Shown in pieces: positions 6,026 to 14,886 of a stretch of 35,384 bases of DNA. The notes beneath the pieces are model-generated. The model saw nothing but the letters and a program-made list of their open reading frames with translations. It searched no databases and was not told the DNA's origin. Origin of the DNA: an uncultured bacterium (GTDB lineage: Bacteria > Bacillota > Clostridia > Lachnospirales > Lachnospiraceae); NCBI GenBank assembly GCA_937916345.1, contig CALFUE010000102.1, forward strand, positions 1 through 35,384, in the 5' to 3' direction. Position numbers and translations under genes: made by a program. Numbering within the stretch: the first letter of the stretch is position 1; the number at the start of each line of letters is the position of its first letter.

Positions 6026-7159
6026 ATGAGAGAGGGTTTTATCAAGGGCATGGATCTGTCCACCTGCAGAGAATTGGAGGAGTGCGGCGCGAAGTATTTC
6101 GACCATGGCGTGGAGAAGGATATCCTCGATATCATGACGGAAAACGGCGTCACCATGATACGCCTGCGCCTCTGGAACGATCCATACGACAAGTCAGGCG
6201 CGAAATACGGCGCTGGCACCAATGATCTGGACACCACGATATATATCGGGAAAAAAGTGACAGAGCACGGCATGAAGGTACTGCTGGACTATCATTACAG
6301 TGATTTCTGGACAGACCCCGGCAAGCAGTTCAAGCCAAAGGCCTGGCGCACTTTGGGCTTTGACGGGCTGAAAGCCGCGCTCCATGATTTTACGAGAGAC
6401 TCCTTAAAAGCCATCCTTGATGCCGGAGTGGACATAGGCATGGTCCAGGTGGGAAACGAAGTCACAAACGGCCTCCTCTGGCCCGACGGAAAGCTGGATA
6501 AGGACGAAAACTACAACTGCGACAATTACCCGGCTGTGGCAGAGCTTATTTCTGCAGGAATCGATGCGGTGCGGGAAACAGACGACAGGATACCCGTCAT
6601 GATACACCTGGACAATGGCGGCAATAACCTCATGTACAGAGCCTGGTTTGACAACTATTTCGCCAACGGCGGCAGCGATTTCGAGTACATCGGACTCTCC
6701 TATTACCCCGTATGGCACGGTACCTTAAGCGATCTGGAAAACAATATGAACGACATGGTAAAGCGCTACAACAAGAATGTTATCGTGGCAGAGGTCTCAA
6801 CCACCTGGACTCTTAGAGATTACGCTGAATACGAAAAGCTGGGCGAGGGGGAGAGAAAGGGTATAGCCACAAAAAAAGAACTGGTGGAAAAACTGGAATA
6901 TCCCCCAACTGTCGAAGGCCAGGTGAATTTCACAAAGGATTTCCTGGGGCGGCTTGACAAAGTCATGGGAGGCAGAGGAAAAGGCTTCTTCTGGTGGGAG
7001 CCCGGGTGGGTTCCGGTGCCGGGAAGCGGCTGGGCGACCCCCGCATCACTGAAATATATAGAAGACCCGGGACCCTGCGGAAACGAGTGGGCGAACCAGA
7101 TTTTATTTGATTATGAAGGGAATATGCACCCCACATGGGATGTGATAAGGGATTTTTGA
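6026..7159 (+). CDS. GH53 endo-beta-1,4-galactanase, apparently intracellular
   Basis: 377 residues covering one GH53 (beta/alpha)8 barrel. It begins FIKGMDLST and contains RLRLWNDP, DYHYSDFWTDPGKQ, the acid/base Glu in GNEVTNG (E145) and the nucleophile Glu in VIVAEVSTTW (E256), all family hallmarks. The reaction is cleavage of beta-1,4-galactan (type I arabinogalactan, pectin side chains). Most GH53 enzymes I know of are secreted; here the barrel begins within five residues of the start and no signal peptide is present, so I infer cytoplasmic action on imported galacto-oligosaccharides. A longer in-frame start at 5954 would add a basic, non-signal tail lying in the hairpin cluster. The strong AGGAGG at 6015-6020 selects ATG 6026. 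The thioesterase gene follows after one base. Confidence 0.92.
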   Translation: MREGFIKGMDLSTCRELEECGAKYFDHGVEKDILDIMTENGVTMIRLRLWNDPYDKSGAKYGAGTNDLDTTIYIGKKVTEHGMKVLLDYHYSDFWTDPGKQFKPKAWRTLGFDGLKAALHDFTRDSLKAILDAGVDIGMVQVGNEVTNGLLWPDGKLDKDENYNCDNYPAVAELISAGIDAVRETDDRIPVMIHLDNGGNNLMYRAWFDNYFANGGSDFEYIGLSYYPVWHGTLSDLENNMNDMVKRYNKNVIVAEVSTTWTLRDYAEYEKLGEGERKGIATKKELVEKLEYPPTVEGQVNFTKDFLGRLDKVMGGRGKGFFWWEPGWVPVPGSGWATPASLKYIEDPGPCGNEWANQILFDYEGNMHPTWDVIRDF

Positions 7160-7160
7160 G

Positions 7161-7883
7161 ATGTATACATTTGACAGCAGGATCAGATATTCGGAGTCGG
7201 ACAGCGAGGGCGTTCTCACCGACACCGCGCTGGTGGACTATTTTCAGGACTGCAGCAGCATGCAGTCCGACGATCTGGGTATAGGATCGGATTATTTGAG
7301 AGAACACAGGATAGGCTGGGTGGTAAATTTCTGGCAGATCGATATTATGCGCATGCCGCGCCTTTCAGAGAGAGTGGTGACGGGCACCTCACCCTATGAA
7401 TTGAAGGGAATGCTGGGGCTGAGGAATTTCCTGATGACCACAAAAGAGGGAGAGACCCTCGCCGTGGCAAACTCGGTCTGGACCATGATTGATATGGAAA
7501 AGCTACGCCCCATAAAGGTGCCGGAGGAGATCATGGATAAATACGAGGTCTTCCCTAAATTTGACATGGAATACGCGGGCAGGAAGCTGGTGCTGCCGGA
7601 TGTTACTCCCGAAGAGACGGGAGAGACGATGGTCCGGGAGTATCAGATAGACACAAACGGTCACATGAATAACGCCTGGTATCTGAGGCTTTCCCGGGGA
7701 GCGCTGCCGGATAGGTTTAACGGGCGCAGGGAAAAGAGACTTTTGATCGAGTACAAAAAGATGGCTTTCCTGGGGGATCCTTTGCGCATCGTCCGCTACG
7801 ATGAGGCAGACACCGTAACCGTGGTTCTTTCCGATAAAGAAGGCAAAACCTGCGCAATCGTCCGTTTTGTGTACGAGGCGTAA
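7161..7883 (+). CDS. Acyl-ACP thioesterase (FatA/FatB-like)
   Basis: 240 residues, a double hot-dog protein of the size usual for bacterial acyl-ACP thioesterases. The catalytic D-x-N-x-H motif is present as DTNGHMNN (D164, N166, H168), and the first hot-dog domain begins with the typical RYSESDSEG. The enzyme releases free fatty acid from acyl carrier protein in the cytoplasm. It starts one base after the galactanase stop, so the two are co-transcribed although I see no metabolic link. A phosphopantetheinyl transferase at 24136 is the only other acyl-carrier related gene in the window. Confidence 0.9.
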   Translation: MYTFDSRIRYSESDSEGVLTDTALVDYFQDCSSMQSDDLGIGSDYLREHRIGWVVNFWQIDIMRMPRLSERVVTGTSPYELKGMLGLRNFLMTTKEGETLAVANSVWTMIDMEKLRPIKVPEEIMDKYEVFPKFDMEYAGRKLVLPDVTPEETGETMVREYQIDTNGHMNNAWYLRLSRGALPDRFNGRREKRLLIEYKKMAFLGDPLRIVRYDEADTVTVVLSDKEGKTCAIVRFVYEA

Positions 7884-7895
7884 AGCGGATACATT

Positions 7896-7912
7896 GTTCG
7901 CGCGACGCGAAC
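7896..7912. terminator. Short GC-rich hairpin after the thioesterase gene
   Basis: GTTCGCG pairs with CGCGAAC around CGA. There is no T tract after it, so its role as terminator is uncertain. Confidence 0.4.
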
Positions 7913-7950
7913 CTCAAGTGTTTGCGGCTGTAATGAATATTTACAAAATG

Positions 7951-7979
7951 TTTACAATTTTGATAGAGTGTGTTATAAA
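7951..7979 (+). promoter_or_regulatory. Promoter of the pentose/galactose operon
   Basis: TTTACA (7951-7956), 17-nt spacer, TATAAA (7974-7979), 40 bp ahead of the kinase start. I saw no obvious operator palindrome or catabolite-response element nearby. Confidence 0.7.
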
Positions 7980-8019
7980 GAAATAAGCATTTTTAGTTGT
8001 ATGAGGAGGTATTTGGGGT

Positions 8020-9585
8020 ATGAAGGATTACATTGACGCGGGGAGGGCTGCGCTTGGCATAGAGTTCGGCTCTACCAGGATAAAGGCCGTGCTCATAGGA
8101 GAGGACTACGCTCCGATAGCGCAGGGCTCCCACGAGTGGGAGAACCGTCTGACGGACGGTATCTGGACCTACACACTGGATGATGTATGGGGCGGTCTGC
8201 AGGACGCTTACCGCTCGCTGAACGAAGATGTGGAGAAGCAGTACGGCACAAAGCTGCGCAGGCTTTCTGCCATAGGCTTTTCAGCTATGATGCACGGATA
8301 TATGGCATTTGACAATGCCGGGGAGCTTCTGGTTCCATTCAGAACCTGGAGAAACACCATCACAGGAGAGGCGGCGGGCATACTCTCTGACAGATTCGAT
8401 TTCAATATTCCGCAGAGATGGAGCATTTCCCATCTCTATCAGGCGATCTTAAACAATGAATCCCATGTAAAGGACATAGATTTCATAACCACACTGGCGG
8501 GTTATGTCCATTGGAAGCTCACCGGGGAAAAGGTTCTGGGCGTAGGAGACGCATCAGGCATGTTCCCCATCGCTGCCGGTACCTGTGCCTACGATGAAAA
8601 GATGCTCGCTTCCTTTGATGAGCTTATAAGCGGAAAATATCCCTGGAAGATAAAGGACATACTGCCTGCGGTATTGCCCGCGGGAAAGACCGCAGGCACA
8701 TTAAAGGCCGACGCGGTAAAGCTCCTTGACACCACAGGGACACTGGAGGTCGGCATACCCTTCGCGCCCCCTGAGGGAGACGCGGGCACAGGCATGGCCG
8801 CCACGGATTCAGTCCGCGTGGGTACAGGAAATGTCTCCGCGGGCACATCCATTTTCGGCATGGTGGTTACGGACAAGGCTCTTACGCGCCACGAGGAGAT
8901 CGACATGGTGACGACTCCCGACGGGGCGAATGTGGCCATGGTTCACTGCAACAACTGCTCATCTGATATAAACGCCTGGGTGGGGCTCTTCAGGGAATTT
9001 GCCGATCTGGCGGGAGCCGGTATTGATACCGGCGATATCTATACAAAGCTCTTTAAGAAATCACTGGAGGGAAAGCCGGACTGCAACGGCCTTGTTTCCT
9101 TTAATTATCTCTCCGGCGAGCCCGTGACGGGCTTTGACTCCGGCAGACCGATGTTTATCCAGAAGCCCGGTGAGCATATGACACTGGCGGATTTCATGCG
9201 CACCCACATTTATTCGGCTTTTGTCACATTAAAATACGGTATGGACATACTCAGGAAAGAAGGTGTGGTGATAGACAATATTTTTGGTCACGGCGGACTG
9301 TTCAAGACTGAGGGAGTAGCCCAGAGCTATCTGGCTGCAGCTCTCGACTCAAAGGTTTCCGTCATGGCAACCGCCGGGGAGGGCGGAGCCTGGGGCATGG
9401 CGCTTCTGGCAGCTTATATTGGTGAATCCGATATGAGCCTCTCTGATTTCCTGGACAAAAAGGTATTCGCTTCCTCAAAGGTGACGACTCTCGCGCCGGA
9501 GAAGGCGGATGTGGAAGGTTTCAACAGATATATGGAGAATTTCGTCGCCATGTTCGGCGCCCAGAAAGGAGCGGCAAATGCTTGA
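8020..9585 (+). CDS. FGGY-family carbohydrate kinase, probably L-ribulokinase
   Basis: 521 residues with the FGGY two-domain ATPase fold. The first phosphate loop is GIEFGSTRIKAVLIG (about 13-27), MHGYMAF follows near residue 91, the GTGNVSAGTSIFGM loop opens the second domain, and a glycine-rich GHGGLFKTEG segment lies near the end. The family phosphorylates sugars such as xylulose or ribulose with ATP. Because the next gene (8-bp overlap) is L-ribulose-5-phosphate 4-epimerase, I infer L-ribulokinase activity in arabinose catabolism. It is not an obvious match to the classical AraB and may represent a divergent type; xylulokinase is the alternative. RBS GAGGAGG lies upstream. Confidence 0.8.
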   Translation: MKDYIDAGRAALGIEFGSTRIKAVLIGEDYAPIAQGSHEWENRLTDGIWTYTLDDVWGGLQDAYRSLNEDVEKQYGTKLRRLSAIGFSAMMHGYMAFDNAGELLVPFRTWRNTITGEAAGILSDRFDFNIPQRWSISHLYQAILNNESHVKDIDFITTLAGYVHWKLTGEKVLGVGDASGMFPIAAGTCAYDEKMLASFDELISGKYPWKIKDILPAVLPAGKTAGTLKADAVKLLDTTGTLEVGIPFAPPEGDAGTGMAATDSVRVGTGNVSAGTSIFGMVVTDKALTRHEEIDMVTTPDGANVAMVHCNNCSSDINAWVGLFREFADLAGAGIDTGDIYTKLFKKSLEGKPDCNGLVSFNYLSGEPVTGFDSGRPMFIQKPGEHMTLADFMRTHIYSAFVTLKYGMDILRKEGVVIDNIFGHGGLFKTEGVAQSYLAAALDSKVSVMATAGEGGAWGMALLAAYIGESDMSLSDFLDKKVFASSKVTTLAPEKADVEGFNRYMENFVAMFGAQKGAANA

Positions 9586-10273
9586 GGAATTAAAAATGGC
9601 AGTCTACGAGGCAAATATGGAGCTTCCGAAGCGAAATCTCATCACCTTTACCTGGGGCAATGTATCAGGTTTTGACAAAGACAAGGGTCTGTTTGTCATA
9701 AAGCCCTCGGGAGTGGAATACGACCTGCTCTCTCCCGACGATATGGTGGTAATGGACCTGGATGGAAACAAGGCAGAAGGAAAATACAAGCCATCATCGG
9801 ACACCCCGACCCATCTGGAGCTCTATAAGAAATACCCGTATCTGGGGGGCGTGGTTCACACCCATTCAAAGGAGGCGACAGCCTGGGCGCAGGCGGGAAT
9901 GGACATTTCCTGCTACGGAACAACCCATGCCGACTACTTCTATGGACCCATCCCCTGCGCGAGAGCTCTCACCACAGAGGAGATACAGGGAGAATATGAG
10001 AAAAACACCGGTCTCGTTATCATCGAGACCTTCGAGGGAAGGAATATCAATCCCCTCTATACCCCGGGAGTGCTCTGCACCAATCATGGTGTGTTCACCT
10101 GGGGAAAGGACGCCCACGAGGCGGTGCACAATGCGGTAGTGGTTGAGGAAGTGGCTTATATGGCCACAAGGAGCCGTATCATCAATCCCGCTGTAGTGCC
10201 CGCGCCGCAGAACATACAGGACAAGCATTTCTTCAGGAAACACGGTGAAAATGCTTACTATGGACAGAACTGA
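9578..10273 (+). CDS. araD: L-ribulose-5-phosphate 4-epimerase
   Basis: 231 residues, the same length as the E. coli enzyme. The metal and catalytic residues line up one position earlier: D75 (SSDTPTH), H94 and H96 (VHTHSKEA) and H170 (TNHGVFTWG). It converts L-ribulose 5-phosphate to D-xylulose 5-phosphate, feeding the pentose phosphate pathway. The start ATG lies inside the end of the kinase gene (8-bp overlap) with AAGGAG just upstream, so translation is probably coupled. The frame remains open upstream to 9509, but that part lies within the kinase and lacks family residues. Confidence 0.95.
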   Translation: MLEELKMAVYEANMELPKRNLITFTWGNVSGFDKDKGLFVIKPSGVEYDLLSPDDMVVMDLDGNKAEGKYKPSSDTPTHLELYKKYPYLGGVVHTHSKEATAWAQAGMDISCYGTTHADYFYGPIPCARALTTEEIQGEYEKNTGLVIIETFEGRNINPLYTPGVLCTNHGVFTWGKDAHEAVHNAVVVEEVAYMATRSRIINPAVVPAPQNIQDKHFFRKHGENAYYGQN

Positions 10274-10288
10274 TCAGGAGGAAGATTT

Positions 10289-11329
10289 ATGCAGATAAAG
10301 GATTTTGGTACAACAAAGGATGGAGTGGCAACTCATTTATATACGCTGGACAATGGCAACATGCAGGTAGATCTGACGGATTTCGGAGCCGCCATTGTAG
10401 CGATCCGTGTTCCGGACAGGGACGGAAAAACAGTTGACGTGACGTTAGGGCACGACAATGTCACTGGCTACGAGGAAAACGGCGGATATCTGGGAGCAGT
10501 CATAGGGCGCAGCGCAAACCGCATTGGACTGGCGAAGGCACTGGTTGACGGTAAGGAATATGCCATGACCGTCAATGACAATGACAATAATCTCCACAAC
10601 GCGCCGAACGGCATAGACCACCAGGTATTCAAGGCCGTTCCGTCAGGCAGCAATTACATCACCTTTACCATATTCAGCCCCCATATGCATCAGGAACTGC
10701 CGGGCAATATGGTGATAGCGGTGATCTACGAGCTCACCGCCGACAATGCGCTGAAGCTCACCTACAGGGCGCTCTCCGATGAGACAACTCTGGCGAATTT
10801 CACAAATCATGTATATTTCAACCTCAACGGACAGGGGACAGGCAATATCGAGGATCACACCTTAAAGCTCTATGCCTCAGCCTATACTCCGGTGGCGGAT
10901 CATCAGGCGATCCCCACAGGCCGGATCATGGATGTGACCGACACGGTATTTGATTTCCGCATCCCCAAAAAGATCGGCCGCGACATAAACGCCGACGAGC
11001 AGCAGCTCAAATTCGTGGGTGGTTATGATCACAATTTCGCAGTGGACGGCGCCATAGGCTGTCTCCGTCCTGCGGCGTGCGCTGTCGGGGAAAAGAGCGG
11101 GATCACCATGGAGACCTGGACAGATCTGCCGGGCATACAGCTCTATGCAGGAAACTTCATCACAGATGGGATGCCCGGAAAAGGAGGGGCAACCTATCAT
11201 CCAAGGAGTGGATTTTGTCTGGAGACGCAGTATTTTCCCAACGCCATCAATCAGCCCGGCTTTGTGAAGCCCGAGTTCGGCGCAGGAAAACTGATTGAGA
11301 GTAATACAGTTTATAAATTTTTCGGCTAG
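10289..11329 (+). CDS. galM: Aldose 1-epimerase (galactose mutarotase)
   Basis: 346 residues, normal for GalM. Conserved features in order: GRSANRI (substrate Arg/Asn), NLHNA (H103), NHVYFNLNG (H174, the general acid), GYDHNF, and the C-terminal LETQYFPNA (E312, the general base). It interconverts alpha and beta anomers of galactose, and probably arabinose or xylose, in the cytoplasm. It follows araD by 15 bp with a strong AGGAGG. This fits an operon for galactose and arabinose released from arabinogalactan by the GH27 and GH53 enzymes. Confidence 0.93.
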   Translation: MQIKDFGTTKDGVATHLYTLDNGNMQVDLTDFGAAIVAIRVPDRDGKTVDVTLGHDNVTGYEENGGYLGAVIGRSANRIGLAKALVDGKEYAMTVNDNDNNLHNAPNGIDHQVFKAVPSGSNYITFTIFSPHMHQELPGNMVIAVIYELTADNALKLTYRALSDETTLANFTNHVYFNLNGQGTGNIEDHTLKLYASAYTPVADHQAIPTGRIMDVTDTVFDFRIPKKIGRDINADEQQLKFVGGYDHNFAVDGAIGCLRPAACAVGEKSGITMETWTDLPGIQLYAGNFITDGMPGKGGATYHPRSGFCLETQYFPNAINQPGFVKPEFGAGKLIESNTVYKFFG

Positions 11330-11335
11330 AGCCTG

Positions 11336-11381
11336 TTGCCATTCACAGCTGCTGCGCGTGCCTTTCGGCTGTGAATGGCAA
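11336..11381. terminator. 14-bp perfect hairpin after galM
   Basis: TTGCCATTCACAGC (11336-11349) pairs perfectly with GCTGTGAATGGCAA (11368-11381) around an 18-nt loop. It has no T tail, so it is either a Rho-independent terminator of poor form, an mRNA 3'-end stabiliser, or a repeat. Confidence 0.5.
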
Positions 11382-11453
11382 CTATAACTGGACATTGAAA
11401 AGTGAAAGTGTTATTCTGAAATATATGCTTAAAATATTTTGGAGATTCGTTTG

Positions 11454-12488
11454 ATGGAGCTGCCAATCTCTTATCAGTTGATCAATTTCACACCGGTAGT
11501 TACGATCGCATTTCTTATTGTGTTTATGCGTACAAATGACATGTTCGAGAAGAAGGTCTCAGACATGTTCAACCTCGCAATAGCGATCTCTGTTGTGATG
11601 CTCATAATTGGAAACATCAGGTTGGCAACGGGCGGCGTGTACGTATGGATGACGATAGTGGAGGCAGTTCTTCGGGCGGCGGTAATGTGGGCAGTCACTC
11701 TTATCATGGTTCGCCGCATCATGTTCAAATACAAGGTTCTGATTGCGGTCGCCCCCACCGTAATAGCTGTGATACTGGGGATATTCGGTATATTTATGCC
11801 CGAAGTTTTCTTTGGCTGGATAAACGGTATGCAGGGCGTATACATCATCATGATGCTGGGCGCCGTGGGCTATGACATCTATGTACAGATCTATGACGAG
11901 GCCGTGATCGGAGCGGCGATCGCGCTGATCCTCTGTTTCGGTATGGCTTACGATATCTCCACGGATAATTGGTACTGCCTGTTATGGGCGGCTGTGGCGC
12001 TGTCACTGGCGTTCTATTATATGTATTTCCATGCTCAGTCCTTTAAGCGTGATGTGCTCACCGGCGTGCTGAACCGCCGCTGTTTTTACGCGGATGCAAA
12101 ACGCTTTGAGTTAAAGATATCAGCGATCATGTCCATAGACCTGAATAATCTAAAGACCTTGAATGACACAAAAGGTCACGCTGAGGGTGACAAGGCTATT
12201 GTCACCATGACAAATAATGTACGCCGGGCGCTGCCCAGGGACTGCTATATGTACAGAACCGGCGGAGACGAGTTTATGGCGATATTTACAAAAACCGATA
12301 TGGAGACGGTCCGTATCACAAAGGAAATAGTAAAAGATAATATGGCAAAAACACCTTATTCCTGCGCCATAGGCATTGCAGAGTGGAGCGATAACGATTC
12401 TTTGGATGAGGTCTGTGCCAGGGCGGATGTGGCTATGTACGAGGATAAGGCAGAGATGAAGAAAAAGATTGGCGGAGTAGTGAGATGA
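11454..12488 (+). CDS. Membrane-bound diguanylate cyclase (GGDEF domain)
   Basis: 344 residues. About six transmembrane helices occupy residues 8-195, then a cytoplasmic GGDEF domain starts at RDVLTGVLNRR. The active-site motif is intact (TGGDEF, residues 269-274) and the Mg-binding Asp in SIDLNNLKTLND is present, so cyclic-di-GMP synthesis is likely. The RxxD product-inhibition site five residues before GGDEF is absent. ATG 11454 is preferred over an in-frame TTG at 11439, because the GGAG at 11441-11444 lies nine bases ahead of the ATG. It overlaps gltX by four bases (ATGA), so the housekeeping genes downstream are translationally coupled to it. Confidence 0.88.
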   Translation: MELPISYQLINFTPVVTIAFLIVFMRTNDMFEKKVSDMFNLAIAISVVMLIIGNIRLATGGVYVWMTIVEAVLRAAVMWAVTLIMVRRIMFKYKVLIAVAPTVIAVILGIFGIFMPEVFFGWINGMQGVYIIMMLGAVGYDIYVQIYDEAVIGAAIALILCFGMAYDISTDNWYCLLWAAVALSLAFYYMYFHAQSFKRDVLTGVLNRRCFYADAKRFELKISAIMSIDLNNLKTLNDTKGHAEGDKAIVTMTNNVRRALPRDCYMYRTGGDEFMAIFTKTDMETVRITKEIVKDNMAKTPYSCAIGIAEWSDNDSLDEVCARADVAMYEDKAEMKKKIGGVVR

Positions 12489-13939
12489 AAATAAGAACCA
12501 GATTTGCTCCGAGCCCCACAGGCCGGATGCATGTAGGGAATTTACGCACCGCGCTCTATGCTTACCTGACGGCTAAGCATGAGGACGGTGATTTTGTGTT
12601 GAGGATTGAGGACACCGACAGGGAGCGGTACATGGAGGAGGCCACCGGCATCATCTACCGCACCATGGAGAAAACCGGTCTGATCCACGATGAAGGACCT
12701 GACAAGGACAGGGGGGCAGGACCCTATGTCCAGAGCGAAAGAGTGCAGAGCGGGCTTTACACTGAGTACGCCCACAGGCTGATTGAAAAAGGAGCGGCTT
12801 ATTACTGCTTCTGCGACAGGGAGAGATTGGAATCCCTTCGAACCTCTGTGGCTGGCAAGGATATAACCGTATATGACAAGCACTGTCTCCATCTCTCAAA
12901 GGAAGAGATCGAAGAAAACCTGAAATCCGGCAAGCCATATTGTATCAGGGCAAATATGCCGACCACGGGAGAGACCACATTTCACGATGAGATATACGGC
13001 GATATCACGGCTCCGAATGAGGAACTGGACGATATGATACTGGTGAAGTCAGACGGATATCCCACCTACAATTTCGCGAATGTGGTGGACGATCATCTCA
13101 TGGGTATAACCCATGTGGTCAGGGGGAATGAGTACCTCTCCAGCACCCCGAAGTACACGAAGCTCTATGAGGCCTTTGGCTGGGAGGAACCGAAGTACAT
13201 CCACTGTCCTCTGATAGTGGATGAAGAGCATCAGAAGCTCTCAAAGAGGAGCGGGCATTCCTCCTATGAGGATCTGATTGGGAAGGGCTTTGTGAGCGAG
13301 GCAGTGGTCAATTTCGTGGCGCTCTTAGGCTGGAGCCCTTCCGATGAATACAATGAGAGGGAGATATTTTCCCTGGAGGAGCTGGTAAAGATATTTGATT
13401 ATCACCACATCAGCAAGAGTCCCGCGGTATTCGACATGACGAAGCTGAAGTGGATGAACGGCGAATATTTAAAGGCCATGGATATTGATAAGTTCATGGA
13501 ACTGGCCGCGCCCTATTTTGCTGAATATATCAAGGGTGATTTCGACCTGAAAAAGATAGCGGAGATGGTAAAGACCAGGATCGAGATATTGCCCGATATA
13601 AAGGATCATGTGGATTTTTTTGATGCCGTGCCGGATTACGATATCTCAATGTACGAGCACAAAAAGATGAAATCCACAATCGACACCTCGCGCGCTGTTC
13701 TTGCTGAGACACTGCCTCTTTTGGAAGATGCGTCCGACTTTTCAAATGACGCTCTCTACGGGCTTTTGAACGGATATGCAGCTGCTCACGAGTACAAGAC
13801 AGGCCTTGTGATGTGGCCGCTTCGGACTGCTGTGTCAGGCAAGGTCATGACGCCCGGCGGCGCCACGCAGCTCATGGAGGTGCTGGGAAAGGATGAGAGC
13901 TTAAAGAGGATCAGGGCTGCTATCGATAAATTATCATGA
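12485..13939 (+). CDS. gltX: Glutamyl-tRNA synthetase
   Basis: 484 residues, normal for bacterial GluRS. The HIGH-type motif is HVGN (16-19) within APSPTGRMHVGNLR, and the KMSKS-type motif is KLSKR (251-255). A CFC pair (108-110) sits in the region where some GluRS bind zinc. It charges tRNA-Glu, and in many Firmicutes also tRNA-Gln, with glutamate. It overlaps the GGDEF gene upstream and murI downstream by four bases each. The grouping with glutamate racemase makes a small glutamate-centred operon. Confidence 0.96.
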   Translation: MKIRTRFAPSPTGRMHVGNLRTALYAYLTAKHEDGDFVLRIEDTDRERYMEEATGIIYRTMEKTGLIHDEGPDKDRGAGPYVQSERVQSGLYTEYAHRLIEKGAAYYCFCDRERLESLRTSVAGKDITVYDKHCLHLSKEEIEENLKSGKPYCIRANMPTTGETTFHDEIYGDITAPNEELDDMILVKSDGYPTYNFANVVDDHLMGITHVVRGNEYLSSTPKYTKLYEAFGWEEPKYIHCPLIVDEEHQKLSKRSGHSSYEDLIGKGFVSEAVVNFVALLGWSPSDEYNEREIFSLEELVKIFDYHHISKSPAVFDMTKLKWMNGEYLKAMDIDKFMELAAPYFAEYIKGDFDLKKIAEMVKTRIEILPDIKDHVDFFDAVPDYDISMYEHKKMKSTIDTSRAVLAETLPLLEDASDFSNDALYGLLNGYAAAHEYKTGLVMWPLRTAVSGKVMTPGGATQLMEVLGKDESLKRIRAAIDKLS

Positions 13940-14724
13940 CAGAGAAAAAGGACTTTGACCCGGCGAGTCCCGTCGGTGTCTTTGATTCCGGGATGGGAGG
14001 CATCAGTGTGCTCCGGGAGATGGTGCGGCTGATGCCCCATGAGGATTTCATATATTTCGGCGATTCCGCCAATGCACCTTACGGTATAAAAAAAGAAGAG
14101 GAAATCAGAGAATTGACGGTGACCCATGTGACCCGACTCCTGGAGGAGGGCTGCAAGGGTATTTGTGTCGCCTGCAATACCGCTACTTCTGCGGCTGTGA
14201 GGGTGATGCGCGGCATGTGGCCGGATCTTCCTTTGGTTGGAGTGGAGCCTGCGGTAAAGCCTGCGGTGCTCTCCATGGATCATCCAAAAGTGCTGGTTCT
14301 CGCCACTCCCGCCACTGTGCGCCAGGAGAAGCTCCATGCCTTAATAGCCCGCTATGAGGATGATGCGGATATCACGGCGGTGCCATGTCCCGGGCTGATG
14401 GAATTTGTGGAGCGGGGAGAGACGAGTGGCCCGGTCCTTGCTTCATTTTTGTCAGAGCTTTTAGGGGAGTATGTATCTGCCGGGGTAGATGCCATCGTTT
14501 TGGGGTGTACGCATTATCCCTTTGTGAGGGACAGTCTGGCTTCGCTTTTCGGAGAGAGTGTGCGTATCTTTGACGGAGGGGAGGGCTCTGCCAGGCGCAT
14601 GAGAGTGCTTCTTGATGAGGCAGACCTCATCACTCCCTCCACTGCGCAGGGTCATGTGACCTTTTATAACAGCGTGAATTCTTCCGATAAAATCAGTTTG
14701 TGCCGGAGACTCTTAAAGATGTAA
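13936..14724 (+). CDS. murI: Glutamate racemase
   Basis: 262 residues. The N-terminal GVFDSGMGG motif and the two catalytic cysteines are present: C80 in VACNTATSAA and C191 in GCTHYPF. It makes D-glutamate for peptidoglycan. The start overlaps the gltX stop (ATGA) and there is little ribosome binding site, so coupled translation is likely. A weak A/T-rich 9-bp hairpin (ACGTTAAAA with TTTTGACGT, about 14724-14745) follows the stop and overlaps the next promoter. Confidence 0.95.
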   Translation: MTEKKDFDPASPVGVFDSGMGGISVLREMVRLMPHEDFIYFGDSANAPYGIKKEEEIRELTVTHVTRLLEEGCKGICVACNTATSAAVRVMRGMWPDLPLVGVEPAVKPAVLSMDHPKVLVLATPATVRQEKLHALIARYEDDADITAVPCPGLMEFVERGETSGPVLASFLSELLGEYVSAGVDAIVLGCTHYPFVRDSLASLFGESVRIFDGGEGSARRMRVLLDEADLITPSTAQGHVTFYNSVNSSDKISLCRRLLKM

Positions 14725-14738
14725 ACGTTAAAATATTT

Positions 14739-14767
14739 TTGACGTTAACTGTAAATTATGGTATGAT
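14739..14767 (+). promoter_or_regulatory. Promoter of the subtilase gene
   Basis: TTGACG (14739-14744), 17-nt spacer, TATGAT (14762-14767). The predicted start near 14774 coincides with the beginning of repeat element B, so the element would form the first part of the mRNA leader. Confidence 0.75.
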
Positions 14768-14773
14768 ACAAAT

Positions 14774-14844
14774 CACGTTGCACACAACGTGTGCGTGCTG
14801 CGTATCATGGTCGGGGGCAAAACACATTTTGACCCCGACATCAT
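14774..14844 (+). repeat. Dispersed hairpin element, copy B (long form)
   Basis: Reverse complement of copy A with 67 of 71 identical positions. The second hairpin (14810-14839) pairs GTCGGGGGCAAAA with TTTTGACCCCGAC. The first can fold as CACGTTG/CAACGTG or as GCACAC/GTGTGC. It lies in the predicted 5' leader of the subtilase, 43 bp before the start codon. Confidence 0.85.
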
Positions 14845-14886
14845 GGTATTATTCACAGATAACGGTTTGAAAAGGAAAGAAATTAT

